DNA from: JBBAFM01 sp041655415
GTDB lineage: Bacteria; Bacillota; Clostridia; Peptostreptococcales; JAAYPU01
Length of the DNA stretch: 64,000 nucleotides
Assembly: GCA_964429195.1 (NCBI GenBank)
Contig: CAYSBC010000001.1
Location: 31,896-95,895, forward strand
Direction: 5' to 3'
How positions within the stretch are numbered: the stretch's first letter is position 1; each line of letters begins with the position of its first letter. A program made the position numbers and the translations under genes. This document shows positions 9,340 to 17,693 of this stretch, one piece after another. The notes under the pieces are model-generated. The model worked only from the letters and a program-made list of their open reading frames with translations. It was not told the DNA's origin and did not search any database.

Positions 9340-10236
9340 TTATTTCAGTCTGTCAAAATACTCCTTAACTTCTAATTCTGACCTCATATTTTCTAATTTC
9401 TCAACAAATTTTTCTTCATATAAAATAGATACGATATCTTCATAAATTTCTTCTAACTCGATTTGTCTTGTTCTCTTATCAAAGCTTTTTATAATATGAT
9501 AACCGAATTGACTTTGTACGATGTCACTTGTTTCTCCAGGTTCCAGCGCAAAAGCAGCTAAACCGAAAGGTACTACCATTTTTTCCTGTACAAAATAACC
9601 TAAGTCACCACCATTAGCTGCACTACCATCAATAGAGTGCTCTTTTGCTAATTCTGCAAAATCTTCGCCTGCTTCTATTTTTGCTAATATTTCCTTGGCC
9701 TCTTCCTCTTTAGTAACTAAGATATGGCTTGCCTTTACTTCATCAACAAGATATTCTTCTTGATGTTCTTCATAATATTTTTCTGTTGCCAGATCCAAAT
9801 CCCCTATTGCCTCTGTTATTTCTTCTGATAACTTCATCATATAATACTGACTATAGAATAATTCTTGAAGAGTTTGTTCCTCTATACCATTATCCTCCAT
9901 ATATTGAGTAGCGTTTTCATCAGCCCTTATTTGTTCTATATAGGCTTCATATTGAGTCTGGGTTTCTTCATCTATCTCAATTCCATTTTTCTTCATATAT
10001 TGAGTAATGATTTCCATATCAACAATCTCTTTTAAAATACCGCTTTTAGCTTCTTTATCGGTACTTGCTCCTGTATTCGCATTACTGTATATGGCGAGGT
10101 ATTGATCCAATTTTGCCAGAGTAATCGTTTCTTCCTCTACGCTAGCCAAGATTACTTTTTCCGGGTCCTGAGAGCATCCTATTAATCCCACTATCATTAA
10201 CCCAATTAAGACAACTATTAATATTTTCTTTTTCAT
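9340..10236 (-). CDS. prsA: PrsA-type foldase lipoprotein (parvulin peptidyl-prolyl isomerase)
   Basis: An extracytoplasmic chaperone that helps exported proteins fold. The 298-residue product has a signal peptide ending in LIGC (lipid-modified Cys21), a SurA/PrsA-type helical N-domain, and a parvulin rotamase domain at about residues 165-254 with the typical ASHILV, NGGDLGYF and FGYHIIK segments. Start ATG 10236 follows AAGGGAG. It lies downstream of mfd with a 99-base gap that contains its own promoter. The mfd-prsA order is common in Clostridia. Isomerase activity is inferred from the domain. Confidence 0.92.
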   Translation of the reverse strand: MKKKILIVVLIGLMIVGLIGCSQDPEKVILASVEEETITLAKLDQYLAIYSNANTGASTDKEAKSGILKEIVDMEIITQYMKKNGIEIDEETQTQYEAYIEQIRADENATQYMEDNGIEEQTLQELFYSQYYMMKLSEEITEAIGDLDLATEKYYEEHQEEYLVDEVKASHILVTKEEEAKEILAKIEAGEDFAELAKEHSIDGSAANGGDLGYFVQEKMVVPFGLAAFALEPGETSDIVQSQFGYHIIKSFDKRTRQIELEEIYEDIVSILYEEKFVEKLENMRSELEVKEYFDRLK

Positions 10237-10274
10237 ATCTTTCTCCCTTCGTGTAGCATTGAGCAGACCTTACT

Positions 10275-10303
10275 ATTATAGCTTATTTCATGTATAAATT
10301 AAA
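10275..10303 (-). promoter_or_regulatory. Putative prsA promoter
   Basis: TTTAAT (10303-10298) and a perfect TATAAT (10280-10275), spacer 17, about 40 bases before the prsA start. Confidence 0.5.
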
Positions 10304-10335
10304 GTTATTTTGATTGATTCCCATTGGATAAATTA

Positions 10336-13300
10336 TCAAGCTGTTGGTTCTTCATGCATTAATTGCTGTAAAAGCACAATAATACTTTTTACTCTATCTT
10401 CAGATGCTTTATGAATATACTTTATAGCAGGCCTTATACTACCACTCAAAGCTATCCGGGTTTTATACTTTTCAATCAACCGGCTTATTTTAAAAGGTGT
10501 AAGCGCATTTTTTTCGTGGAATTCAAATAAGAGAGCTCCTCTTAATTCAGAAACCCTGCTAATTCCCAAAATCTCAGCCATTGATTTGATATAAGCTATG
10601 TCCATAAGGTTATAAACCTCCGGTCTCAGATCTCCAAAACGGTCTATTAATTCATCTTCTACTTCTTTTGCCCTTTCCATATTGTCAATATAGGCTATCT
10701 TCTTATACATCTCTATTCTCGTGAATTCATCTTCTATATAATTTTTGGGAATATAGGCATCAATGGTTATCTCAATGGATACCTCTGTTGTTAAACGATT
10801 TATTTTTCTTCCTTGCAGCTCCTGAACTGTTTCCTCTAAAAGCTTACAATACAATTCATACCCAATCATAGCCATATGACCATGTTGCTCTGTACCCAGA
10901 AGATTCCCTGCCCCTCTTATTTCTAAATCCCGCATAGCAATTTTAAAACCTGATCCGAACTCGGTAAATTCTTTAATGGCTCTCAGTCTTTTTTCAGATT
11001 GCTCTGTAAGAATCTTGTCCTTTTGATACACAAAATAGGCGTAAGCCATTCTGTTGGATCTGCCTACTCTGCCTCTAAGTTGGTAAAGCTGGGATAACCC
11101 AAATTTATCAGCATCGTAAATGATAATCGTATTCACATTAGGCATATCAATTCCGGACTCAATAATGGTAGTACAGACTAAGACGTTATATTTTTTTTCA
11201 ATGAAGTCAATGACAATATCTTCTAATTCTTTTTCTTTCATTTGTCCGTGGGCAACAGCAACTGAAATTTCAGGAATAAATTCTTGCAATCTTGCGGCTA
11301 TCCTTCTTATTCCTTTGACTCGATTAAATAAAAAGAAAACCTGCCCTCCCCTTTCAATTTCACGAAGAATGGCTTCCCTTATAATATCCTCTTCATACTC
11401 GACAACTAAAGTTTGGACAGGGAATCTTTCTTCCGGGGGCTCTTGTATAACGCTCATCTCCCGAAGTCCTATTAAGGACATATGGAGAGTTCTTGGAATA
11501 GGCGTAGCAGATAGGGTTAATACATCCACATGCTTTTTTATCATTTTAATCGCTTCTTTATGTTGGACACCAAATTTTTGTTCTTCATCAACAATTAACA
11601 AACCCAAATTTTTAAAGGCAACATCCTTAGAAAACAAGCGATGTGTCCCTATAAGTATATCCACACTGCCTTCTTTAACCTTCTTAATAATCTTCTGTTG
11701 CTCACTTTCCGTTTTAAATCGACTGAGCATTTCTATCGTAATGGGAAAATCCTTAAAGCGGTTTTTAAAAGTATTGTAATGCTGATTAGCTAAGATAGTT
11801 GTCGGTACTAATACTGCAGCTTGCTTACTATCTGAAATACACTTGAATATAACGCGCATAGCTACTTCGGTCTTTCCATATCCCACGTCACCACACAAAA
11901 GCCTATCCATAGGAATATTCTTTTCCATATCCCTTTTGATTTCTTCGGTGCATAGTAGCTGGTCTGTAGTTTCCTCATATTCAAAAGCATCCTCAAATTG
12001 CTTCTGCCATTCTGTATCTTTTGAAAAAGCAAAACCCTTTTCAGCATTTCTGATAGCATTTAATTCAAGCAGTTCTTTAGCCATCTCTTTAATGGCGCCT
12101 TCAACCTTACCTTTTACACGTTTCCACTCTGCTCCGCCCATCTTGTTAATCTTAGGATGATAGGTATCTGAACCAATATATTTTTGTACCAAATTTAGCT
12201 GCTCAACAGGAACATAAAGCATATCTTCCCCGGCATACTTTATTTTGATATAATCCCTTTTAATATTCTGAACCTTCAATTGTTCTACGCCTAAGTATTT
12301 TCCTATACCGTGATCCTCATGTACAACATAATCACCCACATTTAAATCTGAAAAAACTTTTATTTGTTTCTGATCTTTGGCTCTTTTAGGTGTCTTTTTA
12401 GACTTGCTGTGACCAAAAATATCCTTATCTGAAATGATGACTATTTTATCCTTGGTATAAGCGAAACCTTGGCTTAAGTTACCTTTTCCTATAACAATTT
12501 GCCCAGGTTTCATGGACTCGACATGAGAATAGTAGAGCAATATATCTTCTATATTGTGAATCATAAAAAAATTTTTCAGATTATTAACTCTTTCCTCTGT
12601 GGAGCATATGATGAAAATTTTATATTTTTCTGCAATATAAGTCTTTATCTCTCTCTCAAACAAATCCATTCTTCCTTGGAAATTTGGTATAGACTTTGTT
12701 TGAATATCCTTATTGTATGCATAGGTAAAGCCTTCTAAAGGTTTCATAAAAGGCATGAAAAAGAATGTTGTCGTGCTTTGATACATTTTCCTAAAGTCAT
12801 GACTATCGTAAATAATATTAAAATCTTCAGGTACTGTTTCGCCTTTTTCCAACAGATATTGAAAATCCTCGGTTAACTCTTTATGCATTGCCCCTATTTT
12901 TTCTTCAATTCTTGCCGGATCCTCAATAATAAGGAGGCTGCCCTTTTCCATGTAGTCCTTTAACAATTCATTTTCTTCGTAAAAGTATTGTATATAGTTT
13001 TCAAATATTTGCATGTTATCCCTTGCTTCAAGAGACTGCAGAAATTTGTTTTTTCTATCTATTAAACGGGCCTTACTCGTTTCTTGTAATCTGCTGGCTT
13101 GTTTATTATATATTTTCTCAATTATTTTTTTCCCTTTATGAATCTCTTTATCCTCAACCAAGAACTCCTGAGCTGGGAAAATAGATATTTCTCCCAGATT
13201 TTCTATGGATCGATGGGAATCTAAGTCAAACTTTCGGATAGAATCTATTTCCACATCAAATAATTCAATACGATAAGGGTAATCGGATCCCATAACAAAA

Positions 13301-13854
13301 ATATCAATAATTCCACCACGGAGACTGTATTGACCCCTAGATTCGATCTCTCTGCTTCTTTCGTAACCCAAACTGACTAATGTTTCAAGGAAATGTCCCA
13401 AATCCAGTTGATCCCCAACTTTTAGAAAAAGAATATTTTTTATAAAGGAGTTTTTAGGAATCATTTTTTTCATAGCTGCTTCCACTGAGCAGACCAGGAT
13501 ACAAGTTTCACCCCCTAATACCTTAGCTATTATTTCAAGCCTTTTTTCTAATAAACTATGACTTTTGGCATCGTACTTGAAAAAGAAAGGCACCTGACCC
13601 GACATATAGTAGGCCTTCTTGTCCGTAAAAAAATTAATGTCTTCAGACAATTGCTTGGCTCTATTATCATTAGCAGTAATGACCAGGCACTGTTTATTAT
13701 ATTTTTCTATTATCTGAGATACAATATGAGCTTCTCCACTACCAAGAACATCCCCAAAAACTATTTGGCTATTAGCACTGTTCTTGATCTTGCTTATGTG
13801 CTGAAGTGCTTCATTATCGCAGGTCTCTCTTAGAAAAAGTCTATTAATCATCAT
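10336..13854 (-). CDS. mfd: Transcription-repair coupling factor
   Basis: Mfd pushes RNA polymerase off lesions and recruits UvrA. The 1172-residue length is standard. In order: a UvrB-homology region, the RNA-polymerase-interacting CarD-like domain (DLNVGDYVVHEDHGIGKYLG), an SF2 translocase with Walker A GDVGYGKTE and box VDEEQKFG, motif SATPIPRTL, the QLRGRVGRSNR helicase motif VI, and the TRCF C-terminal domain. Two adjacent ATG codons (13854, 13851) follow GAGGTGA. Either may be used. It follows pth on the same strand after 69 bases, as in Bacillus and clostridia. Confidence 0.98.
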   Translation of the reverse strand: MMINRLFLRETCDNEALQHISKIKNSANSQIVFGDVLGSGEAHIVSQIIEKYNKQCLVITANDNRAKQLSEDINFFTDKKAYYMSGQVPFFFKYDAKSHSLLEKRLEIIAKVLGGETCILVCSVEAAMKKMIPKNSFIKNILFLKVGDQLDLGHFLETLVSLGYERSREIESRGQYSLRGGIIDIFVMGSDYPYRIELFDVEIDSIRKFDLDSHRSIENLGEISIFPAQEFLVEDKEIHKGKKIIEKIYNKQASRLQETSKARLIDRKNKFLQSLEARDNMQIFENYIQYFYEENELLKDYMEKGSLLIIEDPARIEEKIGAMHKELTEDFQYLLEKGETVPEDFNIIYDSHDFRKMYQSTTTFFFMPFMKPLEGFTYAYNKDIQTKSIPNFQGRMDLFEREIKTYIAEKYKIFIICSTEERVNNLKNFFMIHNIEDILLYYSHVESMKPGQIVIGKGNLSQGFAYTKDKIVIISDKDIFGHSKSKKTPKRAKDQKQIKVFSDLNVGDYVVHEDHGIGKYLGVEQLKVQNIKRDYIKIKYAGEDMLYVPVEQLNLVQKYIGSDTYHPKINKMGGAEWKRVKGKVEGAIKEMAKELLELNAIRNAEKGFAFSKDTEWQKQFEDAFEYEETTDQLLCTEEIKRDMEKNIPMDRLLCGDVGYGKTEVAMRVIFKCISDSKQAAVLVPTTILANQHYNTFKNRFKDFPITIEMLSRFKTESEQQKIIKKVKEGSVDILIGTHRLFSKDVAFKNLGLLIVDEEQKFGVQHKEAIKMIKKHVDVLTLSATPIPRTLHMSLIGLREMSVIQEPPEERFPVQTLVVEYEEDIIREAILREIERGGQVFFLFNRVKGIRRIAARLQEFIPEISVAVAHGQMKEKELEDIVIDFIEKKYNVLVCTTIIESGIDMPNVNTIIIYDADKFGLSQLYQLRGRVGRSNRMAYAYFVYQKDKILTEQSEKRLRAIKEFTEFGSGFKIAMRDLEIRGAGNLLGTEQHGHMAMIGYELYCKLLEETVQELQGRKINRLTTEVSIEITIDAYIPKNYIEDEFTRIEMYKKIAYIDNMERAKEVEDELIDRFGDLRPEVYNLMDIAYIKSMAEILGISRVSELRGALLFEFHEKNALTPFKISRLIEKYKTRIALSGSIRPAIKYIHKASEDRVKSIIVLLQQLMHEEPTA

Positions 13855-13923
13855 TCACCTCTATGGAAAAAGGCACATCCCATTTCATTCTTCGATGCAC
13901 CTCATAACTTCTAAATACCTATC

Positions 13924-14478
13924 TTAATTATATTCATTCATAGCGTTGTCTATACCCTTTTCAAGGATAGCTTCAATGGCCTTCTGCACTTTGATGATAG
14001 CATCTTCCATTGTCTTCGTTTCATCCGGTTTAAATCTAGAAAGAACATAGTTCTCTAATTTTATGTCCTTGTCCCTTCCTATGCCAATTCTTACCCTGCA
14101 AAATTCATCCGATTGCAAATCATAAATGACAGATTTCATACCATTGTGAGTACCGGCGCTACCCTTTTTTCGTATCCTAACGCTTCCTGTATCAATATCA
14201 ATATCATCATAAACAAGGATTAATTTGTCTAAATCGATTTTATAATACTCCAAGGCTTCCCTGACACTATGACCACTTAAGTTCATATAGGTTTGGGGCT
14301 TTAACAGCAGAACCTTTTGTCCTGCTATCATGCCTTCACCCAATAACCCTTTGTGCTTTATCTTATTTATAGGGATATGATGCTTATCAGCAAGATAATC
14401 GATAGCCATAAAACCTGCATTATGCCTTGTATTCTGATATTCCCTTCCCGGATTTCCCAATCCTACAATAAGGTACAT
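13924..14478 (-). CDS. pth: Peptidyl-tRNA hydrolase
   Basis: Pth releases tRNA from prematurely dropped peptidyl-tRNA. I choose ATG 14478 (MYLIVGLGNPG, with AAGGAG upstream) over an in-frame ATG at 14514 that lacks a ribosome site and would overlap prs. This gives 184 residues, the family norm. Active-site residues are visible: Asn9 and His19 in GNPGREYQNTRHNAG, and YDDIDIDTG with the catalytic Asp. The gene follows prs by 28 bases. The intervening ctc (ribosomal protein L25-like) gene found in Bacillus is absent. Confidence 0.96.
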   Translation of the reverse strand: MYLIVGLGNPGREYQNTRHNAGFMAIDYLADKHHIPINKIKHKGLLGEGMIAGQKVLLLKPQTYMNLSGHSVREALEYYKIDLDKLILVYDDIDIDTGSVRIRKKGSAGTHNGMKSVIYDLQSDEFCRVRIGIGRDKDIKLENYVLSRFKPDETKTMEDAIIKVQKAIEAILEKGIDNAMNEYN

Positions 14479-14506
14479 ATCCTCACACTCCTTGTATAAC
14501 AGCTTA

Positions 14507-15454
14507 TTAATCAAAAAGCTTACTTACTGATTCATTGGAGTAGATTCTTCTTATAGCCTCAGCAAATATCGGAGCTACAGATAAGTACTTAATTTTATCT
14601 ATTTTCTTTCTTTCAGGAACTTGAATCGTATTGAGTAGTACCATCTCATCAATAATGGAGTCTTGTATTCTTTCGATGGCAGGTCCGGATAAAACCGGAT
14701 GAGTTGCTGCCGCATATATTTTTTGAGCACCCAATTCCTTTAAGGCTAAAGCCCCACTTGTAATTGTTCCTGCAGTATCAACCATATCATCCAATAGTAT
14801 GATGTTTTTGCCCTTTATATCTCCTATAATGTTCATCACTTCGGATACATTGGGTTTTGGTCTTCTCTTATCAATGATGGCGATGGGTGCATCTAATTGG
14901 GCAGCAAAATTTCTGGCCCTTGAAACACTGCCCATATCCGGTGAAACTATAACAAGATTTTCAAGTTGCAATTTTTTAAAATATCTTGATAAAATAGGTG
15001 AACCAAGTAGCATATCTACCGGTATATCAAAATATCCCTGTATTTGAGATGCGTGTAAGTCCATGGTTAAAAGTCTATCAGCGCCGGCACTGGTAATGAG
15101 ATTGGCTACTAATTTTGCTGTAATCGGATCTCTTGCCTTTGCCTTTCTATCCTGTCTTGCGTAACCATAGTAGGGAACGACTGCTGTGATTCTTCCTGCT
15201 GAAGCTCTTTTCATAGCATCAATCATGATTAGTAATTCCATGAGGTTATTGTTTACAGGTTCATTGGTTGATTGTATGATAAACACGTCAGCACCTCTAA
15301 CAGTTTCATTGATATTTACTGTTATTTCTCCATCACTAAATGTAGTTACTTCTGCATCTCCTACATAGGTTCCTAGGCACTCTACAATTTCCTTCGCTAG
15401 GCATGGATTAGAATTACCTGAAAAAATCTTAACATTATTGGTAAAAAACTTCAT
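14507..15454 (-). CDS. prs: Ribose-phosphate pyrophosphokinase
   Basis: Prs makes PRPP from ribose 5-phosphate and ATP for purine, pyrimidine, NAD, His and Trp synthesis. It has 315 residues, class I size. Motifs: IFSGNSNPCLAKEI at the N-terminus, YYGYARQDRK, TMDLHASQIQGYFDIPVD, and the PRPP-binding loop ILLDDMVDTAGT. The start ATG overlaps the glmU stop by 4 bases (ATGA), so translation is probably coupled. The ribosome site GGGAGGTG lies within the end of glmU. This matches the conserved glmU-prs order. Confidence 0.98.
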   Translation of the reverse strand: MKFFTNNVKIFSGNSNPCLAKEIVECLGTYVGDAEVTTFSDGEITVNINETVRGADVFIIQSTNEPVNNNLMELLIMIDAMKRASAGRITAVVPYYGYARQDRKAKARDPITAKLVANLITSAGADRLLTMDLHASQIQGYFDIPVDMLLGSPILSRYFKKLQLENLVIVSPDMGSVSRARNFAAQLDAPIAIIDKRRPKPNVSEVMNIIGDIKGKNIILLDDMVDTAGTITSGALALKELGAQKIYAAATHPVLSGPAIERIQDSIIDEMVLLNTIQVPERKKIDKIKYLSVAPIFAEAIRRIYSNESVSKLFD

Positions 15455-16836
15455 TTTGCACCTCCCGTTTCTTTGGATTTATTTCTTCTCCAACCTTGTA
15501 TTATCCTTTGTTTTACTCTTCCCACACAAAGGCTGTCTTCAGGAACTTCCATAGTAACAGTTGTTCCCGCTGCTACGTAACCGCCTTTTTTTATGACAAC
15601 TGGTGCTACTAGATTTGAATTGCTTCCTACAAAAGCACCGTCCTCAACAATAGATTTAAACTTATCTTTACCATTATAATTAACAAAGATGACACCACAA
15701 CCTATATTGACATTCTCGCCAATCTCACCATCTCCAATATAGGCCAGATGAGAAGCTTTGCTTTTATTTCCTATACGGCTGTTCTTAACCTCAACAAAAT
15801 CCCCTATCTTAACATCTTCTCCTATGTGACTATGGGGTCTTAAGTATGCAAAAGGACCAATTGTACTTCTTTTTCCTACCTGACTGTCAAGGATGACTGA
15901 GTTTTGAATCTCCACATCATTTTCTATGATTGAATTTTCAATTCTGGAATTTTGCCCAATGATACAGTTTTCTCCTATTCTTGTTTGCCGAGATAAAATG
16001 ACTCCCGGGAAAATACAGGTATCCCTGCCAATAGAAACACCCTTATCAATATAAGCGTGATCAGGATCTATAAAGGTCACTCCTTTTATCATCCATTCTT
16101 CCACTATATTATATCGCATTATTCTTTCTGCTTCAGCTAATTGTACCCTATTGTTAATCCCCATGATTTCAAAGCTGTCATCGATTAAATAGCTATTGAC
16201 CTTACAATTATCTTTTACAGCTATGGCTACAAGATCAGGTAAATAATATTCTCTTTGGTTGTTATTGTTATCTACATTTTTTAAATTATCCTTTAAAAAT
16301 GCGGTATCAAAACAATAGACGCCGGAATTGACCTCTTGTGTTTTTAATTCCTCTTCTGTGCCGTCTTTTTCTTCTACAATTTTTAACAGATTGCCTTTTT
16401 CATCTTTTATGATTCTTCCATAACCAAAAGGGTCTTCCATGATTGCTGTGAGTACGGATACACTGTTCCCGCTTTGATGATGATACTCGATAAAGGTTTT
16501 TAAAGTACTTTCCTTTATTAGCGGCATATCTCCGCATAATACAACTGTATTTCCTCCGTCCGGGATAGATTCTTCTGCTTGAAGAACTGCATGGGCTGTG
16601 CCTAATAGTTCAGTTTGAATGGCAAAGGTTACATGCATCTTTTCTAATTCTTCTTTTACTTGATCCGCACCATTGCCGACAACAACGATGATATCCTCTA
16701 TTCCCGAATCTTTGACAGTACTGATAACATGATTGATCATGCTGTATCCGCAAAGCTTATGTAATACCTTGGGTATATTTGATTTCATCCTTGTTCCGGC
16801 CCCAGCAGCTAATATGACAGCTGTATTATTCTTCAT
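15451..16836 (-). CDS. glmU: Bifunctional GlcN-1-P acetyltransferase / GlcNAc-1-P uridyltransferase
   Basis: GlmU makes UDP-GlcNAc, the entry sugar for peptidoglycan and teichoic acids. The N-terminal uridyltransferase shows AAGAGTRMKSNIPKVLH (about residues 10-26) and VLCGDMPL. The C-terminal half is a left-handed beta helix of hexapeptide repeats with SHLAYIGDGEIG and the acetyltransferase segment VNYNGKDKFKS. The 461 residues match family length (456-459). Start ATG 16836 follows GAGGAG. It lies downstream of spoVG, but a terminator and a separate promoter sit between them. Confidence 0.97.
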   Translation of the reverse strand: MKNNTAVILAAGAGTRMKSNIPKVLHKLCGYSMINHVISTVKDSGIEDIIVVVGNGADQVKEELEKMHVTFAIQTELLGTAHAVLQAEESIPDGGNTVVLCGDMPLIKESTLKTFIEYHHQSGNSVSVLTAIMEDPFGYGRIIKDEKGNLLKIVEEKDGTEEELKTQEVNSGVYCFDTAFLKDNLKNVDNNNNQREYYLPDLVAIAVKDNCKVNSYLIDDSFEIMGINNRVQLAEAERIMRYNIVEEWMIKGVTFIDPDHAYIDKGVSIGRDTCIFPGVILSRQTRIGENCIIGQNSRIENSIIENDVEIQNSVILDSQVGKRSTIGPFAYLRPHSHIGEDVKIGDFVEVKNSRIGNKSKASHLAYIGDGEIGENVNIGCGVIFVNYNGKDKFKSIVEDGAFVGSNSNLVAPVVIKKGGYVAAGTTVTMEVPEDSLCVGRVKQRIIQGWRRNKSKETGGAK

Positions 16837-16899
16837 TTTTCACACTCCTCATTGATAGAATACAATCCCTAGTTATCAGTCGAGCTTACTGCATTGATA

Positions 16900-16928
16900 A
16901 TTATATCACTTTTTATGTGTTATAAAAA
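16900..16928 (-). promoter_or_regulatory. Putative glmU promoter with extended -10
   Basis: Minus strand TGATATAAT (16908-16900) is an extended -10. The -35 position 17 bases upstream (16928-16923) is TTTTTA, which is poor and lies in the T-tract of the spoVG terminator. It would drive glmU-prs-pth-mfd. Confidence 0.5.
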
Positions 16929-16961
16929 GAAAAAGATCAATTCTCTGTAGAATTCGATCTT
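16923..16961 (-). terminator. Terminator between spoVG and glmU
   Basis: Minus strand AAGATC-(G)-AATTCT pairs with AGAATT-GATCTT around a 4-base loop (16961-16933), followed by TTTTCTTTTT. A second hairpin with 8-base arms ACAAATCA/TGATTTGT (17008-17034) lies between spoVG and this terminator. Together they suggest that spoVG transcripts mostly end before glmU. Confidence 0.75.
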
Positions 16962-17102
16962 CTTATCAGTCATTCGAGTATTGAGTGTATTTTTGCATGA
17001 AAAATATACAAATCAAAGATTGATGATGATTTGTGATTTTTGGTGCATAAGCCGCCCTCAATTTTTTTAAAATTTTGGCGTAATATCGTGGGAGTTAAGT
17101 GT

Positions 17103-17396
17103 CTATTCTTCTTTTTCTGATGCTTGCGCTATTTCAAGCTCGGCCTTTACTTTATCATATTGTTCAAAAATGGCATCTTTTATTTTATTTCTTGTTTCTG
17201 AATTTAATGGATGTGTAATGTCTCTAAAGTCGCCTTCTCCCATTTTTCTACTCGGCATAGCAATAAAAAGTCCATTCTGACCTTCTATAATTTTGATGTC
17301 ATGAACAACAAATTCATCATCAAAAGTTACAGATACAATAGCCTTCATCTTTCCTTCGTCACTTACTTTTCTAACCCTCACATCGGTTACTTGCAT
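17103..17396 (-). CDS. spoVG: Septation/sporulation regulator SpoVG
   Basis: SpoVG is a small RNA/DNA-binding regulator linked to septation, sporulation and virulence genes in Firmicutes. The 97-residue product begins MQVTDVRVRKVSDEGKMKA and has the conserved SVTFDDEFVVHDIKIIEG core and the C-terminal HPLNSETRNKI segment. The ribosome site GGAGAGGTGATC precedes the ATG. It sits upstream of glmU-prs as in Bacillus and diverges from murC. A SigH-like promoter (separate entry) lies 65-93 bases upstream. Confidence 0.97.
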   Translation of the reverse strand: MQVTDVRVRKVSDEGKMKAIVSVTFDDEFVVHDIKIIEGQNGLFIAMPSRKMGEGDFRDITHPLNSETRNKIKDAIFEQYDKVKAELEIAQASEKEE

Positions 17397-17460
17397 ACAC
17401 GATCACCTCTCCAGTCCTTCATGAATAGTTTTATTTGAAATTAACCTGCCAGTTTTTTTA

Positions 17461-17489
17461 ATATTCGACATATTCCGTGAACTTCCTTT
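17461..17489 (-). promoter_or_regulatory. SigH-like promoter of spoVG
   Basis: Minus strand AAAGGAAGT (17489-17481) and GTCGAATAT (17469-17461). The -10 fits RNNGAATWW fully and the -35 fits RNAGGAWWW at 8 of 9 positions. The AGGA-to-GAAT spacing (14 bases between AGGAAGT and GAAT) equals my recollection of the Bacillus subtilis spoVG SigH promoter. A 10-base-arm A/T palindrome (17500-17519) lies just upstream. Confidence 0.7.
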
Positions 17490-17611
17490 TTTTTTGATAA
17501 AGTTTTTTTAAAAAACTTTTAATGAATGGTCTCCTTGTAACTTAATTTAACGAATAGCATATCATGGTAGGGCAGAATGTTTTTAATTGAATCAATATAA
17601 TTTTATTTAAT

Positions 17612-17640
17612 TATAAACTTTATTCAGATTGTGGTATAAT
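17612..17640 (+). promoter_or_regulatory. Putative murC promoter with extended -10
   Basis: TGGTATAAT (17632-17640) is a perfect extended -10. The -35 position at 17612-17617 reads TATAAA, a poor match. It ends 53 bases before the murC ATG. Confidence 0.65.
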
Positions 17641-17693
17641 TTATCAATGAAATCACATGCTAAACTTTATCTACTAAACTCGGAGGTGCATTT

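Noticed and set aside
11120..11779. 219-codon open frame on the plus strand inside mfd
   Set aside because: Antisense to the conserved helicase region of mfd; serine/leucine-rich, no ribosome site, no recognisable domain. A shadow of the coding strand.
14479..14514. Upstream ATG of pth (MINKLLYKECED)
   Set aside because: It would overlap prs and has no ribosome site, while AAGGAG is well placed before MYLIVGLGNPG.
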